A DNA stretch of 12,899 nt from positions 1 through 12,899 of the forward strand of contig JACDHQ010000012.1 in assembly GCA_013820975.1 (NCBI GenBank). Direction: 5' to 3'. The position numbers and the translations under genes are program-made. Of the stretch, positions 6,779 through 12,899 are shown piece after piece. The notes under the pieces were generated by a model. It was not told the DNA's origin, did not search any database, and saw nothing but the letters and a program-made list of their open reading frames with translations. Numbering within the stretch: position 1 is the stretch's first letter; every line of letters starts with the position of its first letter. Source of the stretch: Gemmatimonadaceae bacterium. Lineage in GTDB: Bacteria > Gemmatimonadota > Gemmatimonadetes > Gemmatimonadales > Gemmatimonadaceae.

Positions 6779-7636
6779 ATGCGGAATCCTGCCGTCCGTC
6801 ACTTGCCGCTCCTGATCGCCGCCGTGCTCTCGCCGCTGCTGGCGAGCTGCAGCGACTCCCCGAGCGGCGCGGATGTTCCGCTGACCATGGCGACGAAGCT
6901 GGAGCTGCTCCGCCGCACCGATACGCTGCGCATCTCCGACTCGATGACGGTGAAGCTGGCGGTGCTCAACCGGCTCGGCGACCGGCTGTTCGATGAGTTG
7001 CCCCGCTGGTCGGTCAGCGACAGCAGTGTGCTGTGGCCGATCGCATCGTCCCGCACCCCGGCGGGCACCCAGATCGTGCTCGGCGCCGCAGACAGCGGGT
7101 CGGCGTGGGTGAAGGTCAGTGCCAACGGGTTGCGGGACTCGGTGCGCATTCGAGTGAATCGTGCGCCGGTTCGCGTCTCGGGGTTCACCTTCGATTCCCG
7201 GGGCTACCCCAACCGGCCGTCCGAGAGCCGGAACTACCAGCCGGCGGACGGCATCTGCTATACGTTCACGATCGAGTCGATCCGCCGCGACCACGGCCTG
7301 GAGTCCAACTACTTGTGGCTCGCCGGCTTCGTCGTCGACGGCCATCGTAACATCATGTTCCGGCGCAGCACGACCTGGTCGGTGAGCAATCCGGGCATCC
7401 TCGAACTCACCCCGGCGGATAGCGCCAATGAGCTCCTCGTCCGTCCGCTCGCCCAGGGCCACACCGAGTTGCGCATCCGCGATGGAGAGTTCACGGGCGT
7501 GATCTACGTGTGGGTCGATACCGTGAACATGTGCCGGGGGATCGTACCGGGACTTGGCCTGGCTGACTCCTCGGGGGCGCACGCCAGCGCGCTGAAGGAT
7601 GGTCGTTTGCCGCATGAAGTGAACTATGTGTGGTGA
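6779..7636 (+). CDS. Secreted lipoprotein of unknown function with Ig-like features
   Basis: The 285-residue product starts with a lipoprotein signal peptide: MRNPAVRH, a hydrophobic stretch, and the lipobox LASC with C24 as the lipidated residue, followed by SDS. I chose ATG 6779 because it gives a signal peptide of normal size; an in-frame GTG 30 bases upstream would add a poorly fitting leader. The mature part is rich in beta-strand patterns. LRRTDTLRISDSMTVKLAVLNRLGDRLFD followed by RWSVSDSSV and ADSGSAWVKVSANGLRDSVRIRV resembles a bacterial Ig-like group 2 domain (about 35-125), and a second similar segment, TTWSVSNPGILEL and later, is at about 200-250. C160 and C252 could form a disulfide outside the cytoplasm. 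No catalytic motif is seen. It precedes another Ig-domain lipoprotein by 28 bases, so the two are probably expressed together. Confidence 0.7.
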   Translation: MRNPAVRHLPLLIAAVLSPLLASCSDSPSGADVPLTMATKLELLRRTDTLRISDSMTVKLAVLNRLGDRLFDELPRWSVSDSSVLWPIASSRTPAGTQIVLGAADSGSAWVKVSANGLRDSVRIRVNRAPVRVSGFTFDSRGYPNRPSESRNYQPADGICYTFTIESIRRDHGLESNYLWLAGFVVDGHRNIMFRRSTTWSVSNPGILELTPADSANELLVRPLAQGHTELRIRDGEFTGVIYVWVDTVNMCRGIVPGLGLADSSGAHASALKDGRLPHEVNYVW

Positions 7637-7664
7637 TCGCACGCGGGTGCGTCACAGGCTCCCC

Positions 7665-9770
7665 ATGACGCAGATGCGCATTTTTCTTGGGGCTCCGGTC
7701 CTGCTGCTCCTCGCCGCCTGCGGCGATTCCACCCGGCCCCCGGCTGCAGCGGAAGTGACGCTTACCATGACGGCAGCGCCGCTGGATGCGATCGGGGCCG
7801 CAGTGCAAGTCGTCGCGGTCGTGCGAGACGCGAACGGCAGCGTGATGGAGAATGGCGTCGTCATATGGACGTCGTCCAATGCCAACGCGACGGTGGTCGC
7901 GATGGATACGAGCAGCCGCAGGGCAACGATCACCGCCGCTGCGACCGGCGATGCGACCATCACGGCGCGTTCCGGCGAGGCGACGGCGTCGGTCAGCGTC
8001 ACGGTCACGCAGACGGTCGCCGGCTTCACTGCGGAGGGCAGTGGCCAGTCCGGCACGGTCGACGCGCCGCTGCCGTCACCGCTGGTCGTCCGCGTGACCG
8101 ACCGGCTCGGGACGCCGATCGCCGGTCACGATGTCACCTTCAGCGTGGCGGGGGGCGGCCGCGTCTCGGCCGCGAGCGTCCCGACGGCTGCCGACGGCAC
8201 CGCCCGCATCGAGTGGACGCTCGGAAAGCTCGTGTCCGAGCCACAGCGGGTCACGGCCCTGGCAGGGCTGTTCACCAGGCACTTCGTGGCAACGCCGCGT
8301 GGTGCCGCTCCATCGGCCATGAAGAAGGTCGCGGGGGACGGGCAGAGCTGGTACGTCAACAGCGCCGTTCCCGTGCGCCCGGCGGTGCTGGTCACCGACA
8401 TCCACGGCAACGGCGTCGCTGGCGCCGACGTGACGTTCACTGCGACGAACAGCAGTGTCACCGGCGCCGTGCAGGTAACCGACGGCGCTGGCATCGCAAC
8501 AGTTGGCTCCTGGGTGCTTGGCAATGCCGGTGCGGCGTCGGTTACCGCCACCGCCGTGGCGGCGGGTGCGTCGGCGACCTTTAACGGCACCGCGCAGTCG
8601 TCGTCGCCTCCGGTCGTCGTCGCCGTCACGGGACCGGTGATGCAGGCCGCCGTCGAAGGCCGCGAGATCACGGCGCTTCCCGCCGTACGGCTTGCCGACC
8701 AGTCGGGCACACCCGTCGCCGGGCGCCGGGTGACATTCACTGTCACGGGCGGTGGCGGTACCACGGCCGATGCCACTGCAACCAGCGATGCGAACGGCAT
8801 CGCCACCATGAGCTCCTGGACCCTCGGCGGTGTGGCGGGTCCCAATACGGTCACCGCCACCGTCGACGGACTCGCCGTGAGCAACAACAATCCGGTGTTC
8901 ACTGCCATCGGCTGCACCGGTGGCGGCTCGACGGCCGGGTTCACCATCAACGTCTGCTTCACCACCCCGGTGACCGATGCCCAGCGCATGGCGTTCGTGA
9001 ATGCCGCGGCGCGCTGGGGCTCGGTGATCACGGGGGACGTGAGCGACTTTCCCTTCAGCCTCGCGAGCCCGAACTGCGGAGCCGGCGCGCCGGCATTGCA
9101 CCTCACCATCGACGACCTCCTGATCTTCGCACGCATCGAGCCGATCGATGGCGTAGGCCAGATTCTCGGGTCGGCGGGCTGGTGCTACCGGCGTACGGGC
9201 GGGTTGCCGCTGGTGGGACTGATGCGGTTCGACGAGGCCGATGTCGCCGGGCTCGTCGCCACCGATCGCTTCGGCGACATCATCCTGCACGAGATGGGGC
9301 ACGTGCTCGGCATCGGCGGATCGATGTGGAGCACAATGGGCTTCCTGCAGAATCCGGGGAGTTCGCAGTCGGGCGCCCCCCTGTTCGACACGCACTTCAC
9401 TGGTGTGCACGCAATTGTCGGCTTCGACCAGATCGGCGGCCTGTCGTACACCGGGGGCGCCAAGGTGCCGGTGCAGAACACCGGCGCCGCCGGCTCCATC
9501 AACTCCCACTGGCGGGAGAGCGTACTCGGGAACGAGTTGATGAGTCCCTTCCTCAACACCGGTTCGAACCCGCTCACGGTGCTCACCGTGCTGTCACTGC
9601 GGGACCTCGGCTACGAAGTCGACCCGACGCACGCGGACCAGAGCTCGATGTCGCAACTGCATGAGGGCGGGCCGGTGCGAGGGGCGGTGCTCGACCTGTC
9701 GAAGGTGATGCTCGACGTGCCGAAGCAGACGATCGACAGGAACGGCAGGGTACAGCGCGTACACCAGTGA
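7665..9770 (+). CDS. Ig-domain lipoprotein with leishmanolysin-like zinc metalloprotease domain
   Basis: The 701-residue product has a lipoprotein signal ending LLLLAAC with C19 as the lipidated residue. A Big2-like domain (about 31-117) is followed by three Big1/invasin-like domains (about 118-210, 214-310 and 317-413), each with the pattern V-x-V-x-D-x-x-G-x-P-V-A-G-x-x-V-T-F and a closing GxAxxxWTLG-like strand. The C-terminal domain (about 420-660) is a zinc protease: HEMGH at 542-546, a likely third ligand H615 in SHWRES, and a Met-turn at M626 in NELMSP. This long spacing between HExxH and the third His is the leishmanolysin (M8) pattern. The Ig array would hold the protease away from the outer membrane. 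Start choice is between ATG 7665 and ATG 7674; both keep the signal peptide. The protein probably degrades extracellular proteins; the substrate is unknown. Confidence 0.85.
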   Translation: MTQMRIFLGAPVLLLLAACGDSTRPPAAAEVTLTMTAAPLDAIGAAVQVVAVVRDANGSVMENGVVIWTSSNANATVVAMDTSSRRATITAAATGDATITARSGEATASVSVTVTQTVAGFTAEGSGQSGTVDAPLPSPLVVRVTDRLGTPIAGHDVTFSVAGGGRVSAASVPTAADGTARIEWTLGKLVSEPQRVTALAGLFTRHFVATPRGAAPSAMKKVAGDGQSWYVNSAVPVRPAVLVTDIHGNGVAGADVTFTATNSSVTGAVQVTDGAGIATVGSWVLGNAGAASVTATAVAAGASATFNGTAQSSSPPVVVAVTGPVMQAAVEGREITALPAVRLADQSGTPVAGRRVTFTVTGGGGTTADATATSDANGIATMSSWTLGGVAGPNTVTATVDGLAVSNNNPVFTAIGCTGGGSTAGFTINVCFTTPVTDAQRMAFVNAAARWGSVITGDVSDFPFSLASPNCGAGAPALHLTIDDLLIFARIEPIDGVGQILGSAGWCYRRTGGLPLVGLMRFDEADVAGLVATDRFGDIILHEMGHVLGIGGSMWSTMGFLQNPGSSQSGAPLFDTHFTGVHAIVGFDQIGGLSYTGGAKVPVQNTGAAGSINSHWRESVLGNELMSPFLNTGSNPLTVLTVLSLRDLGYEVDPTHADQSSMSQLHEGGPVRGAVLDLSKVMLDVPKQTIDRNGRVQRVHQ

Positions 9771-9849
9771 CGTGAGCGCGCCATCAACGCATCGGTGCGG
9801 GCTCGAGCCGCGACCGGCTTTCCCCATGGACGCCACACCAAGAGGATGC

Positions 9850-11313
9850 ATGAAGGCCTTCACCCTGGCCGCATTGATGTCGCTTGCTGCATTGACTGCC
9901 ACTGCGCAGTCCCCCACGGAACGCGTCCGTGCGGCGGAGGTGCTGCGCACCAGCCTGAGGATGCTCGGGAGTGACGACGACGCACGGTTTGCTGCGTTCG
10001 AGGTCACCCTCGAGGCAAGGGCGTCGCGTGCGTCGTGGGTGCAGGCGCGCTCCTGGTACGACCCGGTGCTGCCGGCCAGCCCCACACGGTTGCGGTACCT
10101 GGTTGACGCGAGGAACGAGCGAGCGGTCTTCGAGTTGCGTTCCCCCTCGCCTGGTGGCATCTGGTTTCACAATCTCACCAGCTACGACGCCAGCGGCGCG
10201 GCGCAGGTCGACCTGCTGAAGTGGAGGACTGGCACCGACATCAACCGCGGAACGGCCGCAGCCGCGCGAAGTGCGATCGCTGGACTCGAGCAACTCGTCC
10301 CCCACGGTCTGGTGCGGCAAGCGCTGCGCAGCGACTCCACCCTCAGCTACGAGGGTGAGCTGCGCCGCGCCGGCACGGTCGCGCATCTCCTGTCCTATAC
10401 TGAATCCGCCAGCCAGCAGCGTATCTCGATCGAGGTCGATGCCGGCACCATGCTTCCGACCGCCTCGACGGTCGGTCCGAACCGGTTCGAGTTCTCGGAT
10501 TATCGGCAGGTAGATGGGGTGCGCGTCGCGCACAAGCGGACGCAGATCACGTCCGGGCTCCAGACGAACGTGCTCACGGTAGTTGGCATGGATGTCACGC
10601 CGCGGCTCGAGGCAGGGCGGTTCGCCCTGCCGCCGGGGTACGTGGACGCCCCGGCTGCCGGGGCACCACGTGCAGTCAGGATCGGGGAGGGAGTGTATCG
10701 CCTGGATGGCATGCCGGGCGGCTACCACGCCGCGTTCGTCGTCGGCGAGGAAGGCGTGCAGGTCATCGAGGCGCCCCTCAACGCGCAATTCAGTGCGGCA
10801 GCGCTGCAGGTCATCGCCGAAACTGCGCCGGGGAAACCGGTGACCCACGTGATGATCACGCACCACCATTCGGATCACGTGGGGGGGCTCGGGCCGTACG
10901 TGGCGCGCGGCGCTCGCGTGGTGGTGCACCGCGGACTCGGGGAAGCGATCCGACAGCAGCTTCCCGACTCGCTACGAGGGGTCGCACAGATCATCCCCGC
11001 CGTGGCCGGGTGGCGGCTCGGAAACGGGACATCGAGGATCGTTGCGCTTCCAGTCCCGAACGAGCACGCCGACGGGAACATCGCCTGGTGGATGCCTGGC
11101 TCGGGGGTGCTCGTTCAGGGTGACTTGCTCTACGTTCCTGAGCGAGGCCCGGTTCCCGCGGCGTTTCCGGTGACGGCGGCGCTGCAGCGAGCGCTCGACG
11201 ATGCTCGAATCTCCCCGCGACTCATCGTGGGCATTCACGGCCGGACCGCGACGCCCAGCGACCTGGCGGAATCCCTGCTGAAGGCGCGTGAGGACGGGTT
11301 TCTCGTTCCCTGA
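9850..11313 (+). CDS. Secreted metallo-beta-lactamase-fold hydrolase with N-terminal extension
   Basis: The 487-residue product begins with a Sec signal peptide, MKAFTLAALMSLAALTATA, then QS. ATG 9850 is favoured over earlier in-frame starts because it puts the signal at the N-terminus and has GAGG at 9842-9845, four bases away. The metallo-beta-lactamase domain occupies about 275-487. Ligands visible are H338, H340, D342 and H343 (HxHxDH), H406 in NEHADG, D425 in QGDLLY and H463 in VGIHGR, a complete two-metal set. The first 250 residues have mostly beta-strand patterns and no recognised catalytic motif; they might be a substrate- or lipid-binding domain. The family is broad (lactonases, thioesterases, sulfur enzymes), so no substrate can be assigned, and the term does not imply antibiotic resistance. 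It lies 79 bases after the protease gene and could be in the same transcript. Confidence 0.85.
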   Translation: MKAFTLAALMSLAALTATAQSPTERVRAAEVLRTSLRMLGSDDDARFAAFEVTLEARASRASWVQARSWYDPVLPASPTRLRYLVDARNERAVFELRSPSPGGIWFHNLTSYDASGAAQVDLLKWRTGTDINRGTAAAARSAIAGLEQLVPHGLVRQALRSDSTLSYEGELRRAGTVAHLLSYTESASQQRISIEVDAGTMLPTASTVGPNRFEFSDYRQVDGVRVAHKRTQITSGLQTNVLTVVGMDVTPRLEAGRFALPPGYVDAPAAGAPRAVRIGEGVYRLDGMPGGYHAAFVVGEEGVQVIEAPLNAQFSAAALQVIAETAPGKPVTHVMITHHHSDHVGGLGPYVARGARVVVHRGLGEAIRQQLPDSLRGVAQIIPAVAGWRLGNGTSRIVALPVPNEHADGNIAWWMPGSGVLVQGDLLYVPERGPVPAAFPVTAALQRALDDARISPRLIVGIHGRTATPSDLAESLLKAREDGFLVP

Positions 11314-11374
11314 CGCGTCGGGTCCTTGCGCGGCCGACCTCCGGCCAGCGGGTAACCCATCCGGCAGCGGCGAC

Positions 11375-11379
11375 GGAGG
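11375..11379 (+). promoter_or_regulatory. Strong Shine-Dalgarno fixing the DUF421 gene start
   Basis: GGAGG is followed by five bases and then GTG 11385. An in-frame GTG at 11379 overlaps this site and cannot use it, so 11385 is the likely start. Confidence 0.7.
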
Positions 11380-11384
11380 TGCAG

Positions 11385-11954
11385 GTGGAGCGAGTTCTCT
11401 ATGATGGATGGGAAGGGCTGGCCCGGACGGTCGTCGTCGGGGTCCTCGCCTACGCCTTACTGGTTGTCGCGCTGCGATGGTCGGGGAAGCGCACCCTCTC
11501 GAAGATGAATGCATTCGACCTGGTCGTGACGGTCGCACTCGGCTCGACCCTGGCGACCGTCCTGCTCAGCGAGGAAGTGGCTCTTGCAGAGGGGGTTCTC
11601 GCGTTCTCCCTCCTGATTGGATTGCAGTTTGCTGTCACCTGGTTGAGTGTTCGCGTCCGGTGGGTCCGGCGAGTCGTCACGGGGGAGCCGCGAATGTTGC
11701 TCAGACAGGGTGCATTCCTGCCGGTGGCCTTGCGTCGTGCCCGGGTGACGGAGGACGAAGTGCGCGCGGCCGTCCGCTCTGCCGGTCTGTGTGATCTCGA
11801 TGCCGTGGAGGCGGTTGTTCTCGAAACGGACGGATCGTTCAGCGTGGTACGCCGGGGGGCCGGGGCGGGGGCGTCCAGCATGGATGACGTCTGGTCGCGG
11901 GCGGCGAGCAGCACCCGCAGCGCCGAACCCGGCGCTGCACCTGGTTCAACCTGA
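11385..11954 (+). CDS. DUF421/YetF-family membrane protein
   Basis: The 189-residue product has three transmembrane segments, at about residues 12-32, 44-62 and 66-88, followed by a cytoplasmic domain. The stretch GKRTLSKMNAFDLVVTVALGS around residues 34-54 is the hallmark of the DUF421/YetF family. The following part (GEPRMLLRQGAFLPVALRRARVTEDEVRAAVRSAGLCDLDAVEAVVLETDGSFSVV) matches the small alpha/beta domain that usually follows. The biochemical role of this family is unclear; in spore formers related proteins are linked to germination and stress, which may not apply here. The start is GTG with a perfect GGAGG five bases away. The last 30 residues are Ser/Ala/Gly-rich and probably disordered. 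The next gene begins 43 bases later on the same strand. Confidence 0.85.
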   Translation: MERVLYDGWEGLARTVVVGVLAYALLVVALRWSGKRTLSKMNAFDLVVTVALGSTLATVLLSEEVALAEGVLAFSLLIGLQFAVTWLSVRVRWVRRVVTGEPRMLLRQGAFLPVALRRARVTEDEVRAAVRSAGLCDLDAVEAVVLETDGSFSVVRRGAGAGASSMDDVWSRAASSTRSAEPGAAPGST

Positions 11955-11997
11955 AGGTCGCACCGACGGAGCTCCAGGTGGCCGTACCGTGGGAGAC

Positions 11998-12747
11998 ATG
12001 AGGTCGCGCCATGGAACGCCAGGCAGCCCGTTCCTCACGCACATCGCGCTGCGTGACGATCGCGTGAGCCCGGGATATCCCTTCGACCTTCCGGTGCTCA
12101 GGGACGGATTCCAACTCGAGCTGACGACGCCTGTCACCATCCTCGTCGGTGAGAACGGATCGGGAAAATCCACGCTGCTCGAGGCGATGGCGTGGGCGGT
12201 GGGCTTTGGCGCCCACGGCGGCAGTCGCGATCATCGGTTCGACGCCGACGCCGACGCCGACGCCGACGGCCACGTGCTCGGCCGCGCGCTGCGACTTGGA
12301 TGGCGACAGCGGGTGACGAACGGGTTCTTCCACCGCGCCGAGACGTTCTACAACTTCGCGACGGCGCTGGAGCAGTCCGGGAGCACGTTCGCGCGCTACG
12401 GCGGCGAGTCATTGCACACGAGGTCGCACGGCGAGGCGTTTCTCGCCCTGTTCGAGCACCGGTTCGAGGATGGCTTCTACATCCTGGATGAACCGGAGGC
12501 GGCGCTCTCACCGCAGCGACAGCTCGCCCTGATGCGCATCCTGCACGACCTCACGGTGCCGCGGACGGCGCAATTCGTGATCGCCACCCACTCGCCATTC
12601 CTGCTCGCCTTTCCCGGTACGACGATCCTCAGCCTGGATGGAGGCCAGCTTCGCGAGGTCCGCTATGACGAGACGGAGCACGTGCAGTTGACGCGCAGCT
12701 TTCTCGAGTCGCCGGAGCGGTTCCTCAGGCATCTCCTCGCCGACTAG
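11998..12747 (+). CDS. Small ABC-like predicted ATPase (AAA family, COG3910-like)
   Basis: The 249-residue protein is a stand-alone P-loop ATPase. Walker A is GENGSGKST at 51-59. Walker B with the following acidic residue is YILDEPEAALSP, D164 and E165. H198 in ATHSP is the switch His. In place of the ABC signature LSGGQ there is SHGEAFL (S143-E146), and FFHRAETFYNFA precedes it. I recall this set as typical of a family of small predicted ATPases (COG3910), which are soluble and without transmembrane partners. What the ATPase acts on is unknown. ATG 11998 is the chosen start; GTG 11989, in frame and three codons upstream, is possible and has better spacing from a G-rich stretch. An Asp-Ala repeat at residues 82-91 is an unusual insertion. 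Confidence 0.85.
   Translation: MRSRHGTPGSPFLTHIALRDDRVSPGYPFDLPVLRDGFQLELTTPVTILVGENGSGKSTLLEAMAWAVGFGAHGGSRDHRFDADADADADGHVLGRALRLGWRQRVTNGFFHRAETFYNFATALEQSGSTFARYGGESLHTRSHGEAFLALFEHRFEDGFYILDEPEAALSPQRQLALMRILHDLTVPRTAQFVIATHSPFLLAFPGTTILSLDGGQLREVRYDETEHVQLTRSFLESPERFLRHLLAD
12241..12270 (+). repeat. In-frame hexamer microsatellite (GACGCC x4 plus GACGGC)
   Basis: Four perfect GACGCC units and one variant encode DADADADADG at residues 82-91 of the ATPase. Gain or loss of a unit keeps the frame and would change only the length of this acidic loop, which lies between Walker A and the signature region. Confidence 0.85.
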
Positions 12748-12811
12748 GCGAAGCCGACAGCTGAAACGCCCGGGTTCCTCCGGCCTCCGACTCGTGCGGG
12801 AACGAAGAAGC

Positions 12812-12836
12812 GGGGCCGGCATCAGGCGCCGGCCCC
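12812..12836. terminator. GC-rich hairpin between convergent genes, possible bidirectional terminator
   Basis: GGGGCCGGC (12812-12820) and GCCGGCCCC (12828-12836) form a perfect 9-bp stem with a 7-base loop. On the minus strand it is followed by a moderately T-rich tract (GCTTCTTCGTT); on the plus strand no T-tract follows. The right arm and part of the loop code for the last four residues and stop of the minus-strand gene. Convergent placement supports termination. Confidence 0.6.
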
Positions 12837-12899
12837 GTACGGTCGGGTCACGTTCAGCAACTCGACCGTGAATACCAGGATGCCGGCGTTGTATCCGAG
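12822..12899 (-). CDS. Probable FKBP-type peptidyl-prolyl cis-trans isomerase, C-terminal end (partial)
   Basis: Reading the minus strand from the window edge gives 25 codons and a TGA at 12824-12822. The peptide is LGYNAGILVFTVELLNV followed by TRPYGAGA. The LGY, hydrophobic-V-F-x-VELL-x-V pattern is the last beta-strand of FKBP domains, where it follows the IPPN loop; that loop appears shortened here, with N-A-G in its place. The gene is convergent with the ATPase gene, and its end overlaps the terminator-like hairpin. With only 25 residues the call rests on one short motif. Confidence 0.6.
   Translation of the reverse strand, partial: LGYNAGILVFTVELLNVTRPYGAGA

Noticed and set aside
5328..6779. 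Minus-strand frame opposite the membrane-SRPBCC gene
   Set aside because: The plus-strand product has clear transmembrane and SRPBCC patterns, while the minus-strand product is low-complexity and Arg/Pro-rich.
8076..9509. Minus-strand frame opposite the protease gene
   Set aside because: It is a shadow of the Ig-domain and HExxH coding region and shows no domain of its own.
9850..11313. Antibiotic-resistance beta-lactamase
   Set aside because: The HxHxDH fold is shared by many hydrolases; length, the N-terminal extension and surroundings do not point to class B beta-lactamases.
11332..11346. Hairpin GGCCG/CGGCC after the MBL gene as a terminator
   Set aside because: The stem is only 5 bp and no T-tract follows; such hairpins are common by chance in GC-rich DNA.

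Overview
The window is GC-rich DNA with tightly packed genes, almost all on the + strand, and no RNA gene, insertion sequence or CRISPR array that I can see. The style suggests Gemmatimonadota or a similar GC-rich, Gram-negative soil or water bacterium: an M61-type peptidase, several lipoproteins with bacterial Ig-like domains, a FadN-order beta-oxidation gene and short promoters. This assignment is an inference from gene content, not a proven identity.

Region 1 (1-4276) starts with the 3' end of an M61-type aminopeptidase carrying a PDZ domain. It continues with a two-gene beta-oxidation unit: a fused 3-hydroxyacyl-CoA dehydrogenase/enoyl-CoA hydratase in FadN domain order, then a thiolase. 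Together these cover hydration, oxidation and thiolytic cleavage of enoyl-CoA. The 117-base gap between them holds a 7-bp tandem array. Its outer ends form a perfect 9-bp inverted repeat that joins the last three sense codons of the upstream gene to the Shine-Dalgarno of the thiolase, which suggests translational coupling or a mobile repeat.

Region 2 (4277-6618) begins with a VOC-fold protein that lacks its first strand and reads in the same frame as the thiolase just after its stop. It is followed by a TetR regulator with an 18-bp near-perfect palindrome 11 bp ahead of its start. The regulator overlaps by ATGA a membrane protein fused to an SRPBCC domain, which by topology should sit outside the cytoplasmic membrane. 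A small membrane protein with no clear start follows.

Region 3 (6619-11313) is devoted to exported proteins: an unrecognised lipoprotein, a large lipoprotein with four Ig-like domains and a leishmanolysin-like zinc protease domain, and a secreted metallo-beta-lactamase-fold hydrolase with a long N-terminal domain.

Region 4 (11314-12899) holds a DUF421/YetF membrane protein, a small ABC-like predicted ATPase with an in-frame hexamer repeat, a GC-rich hairpin between convergent genes, and, on the minus strand, the last 25 codons of a probable FKBP-type prolyl isomerase.
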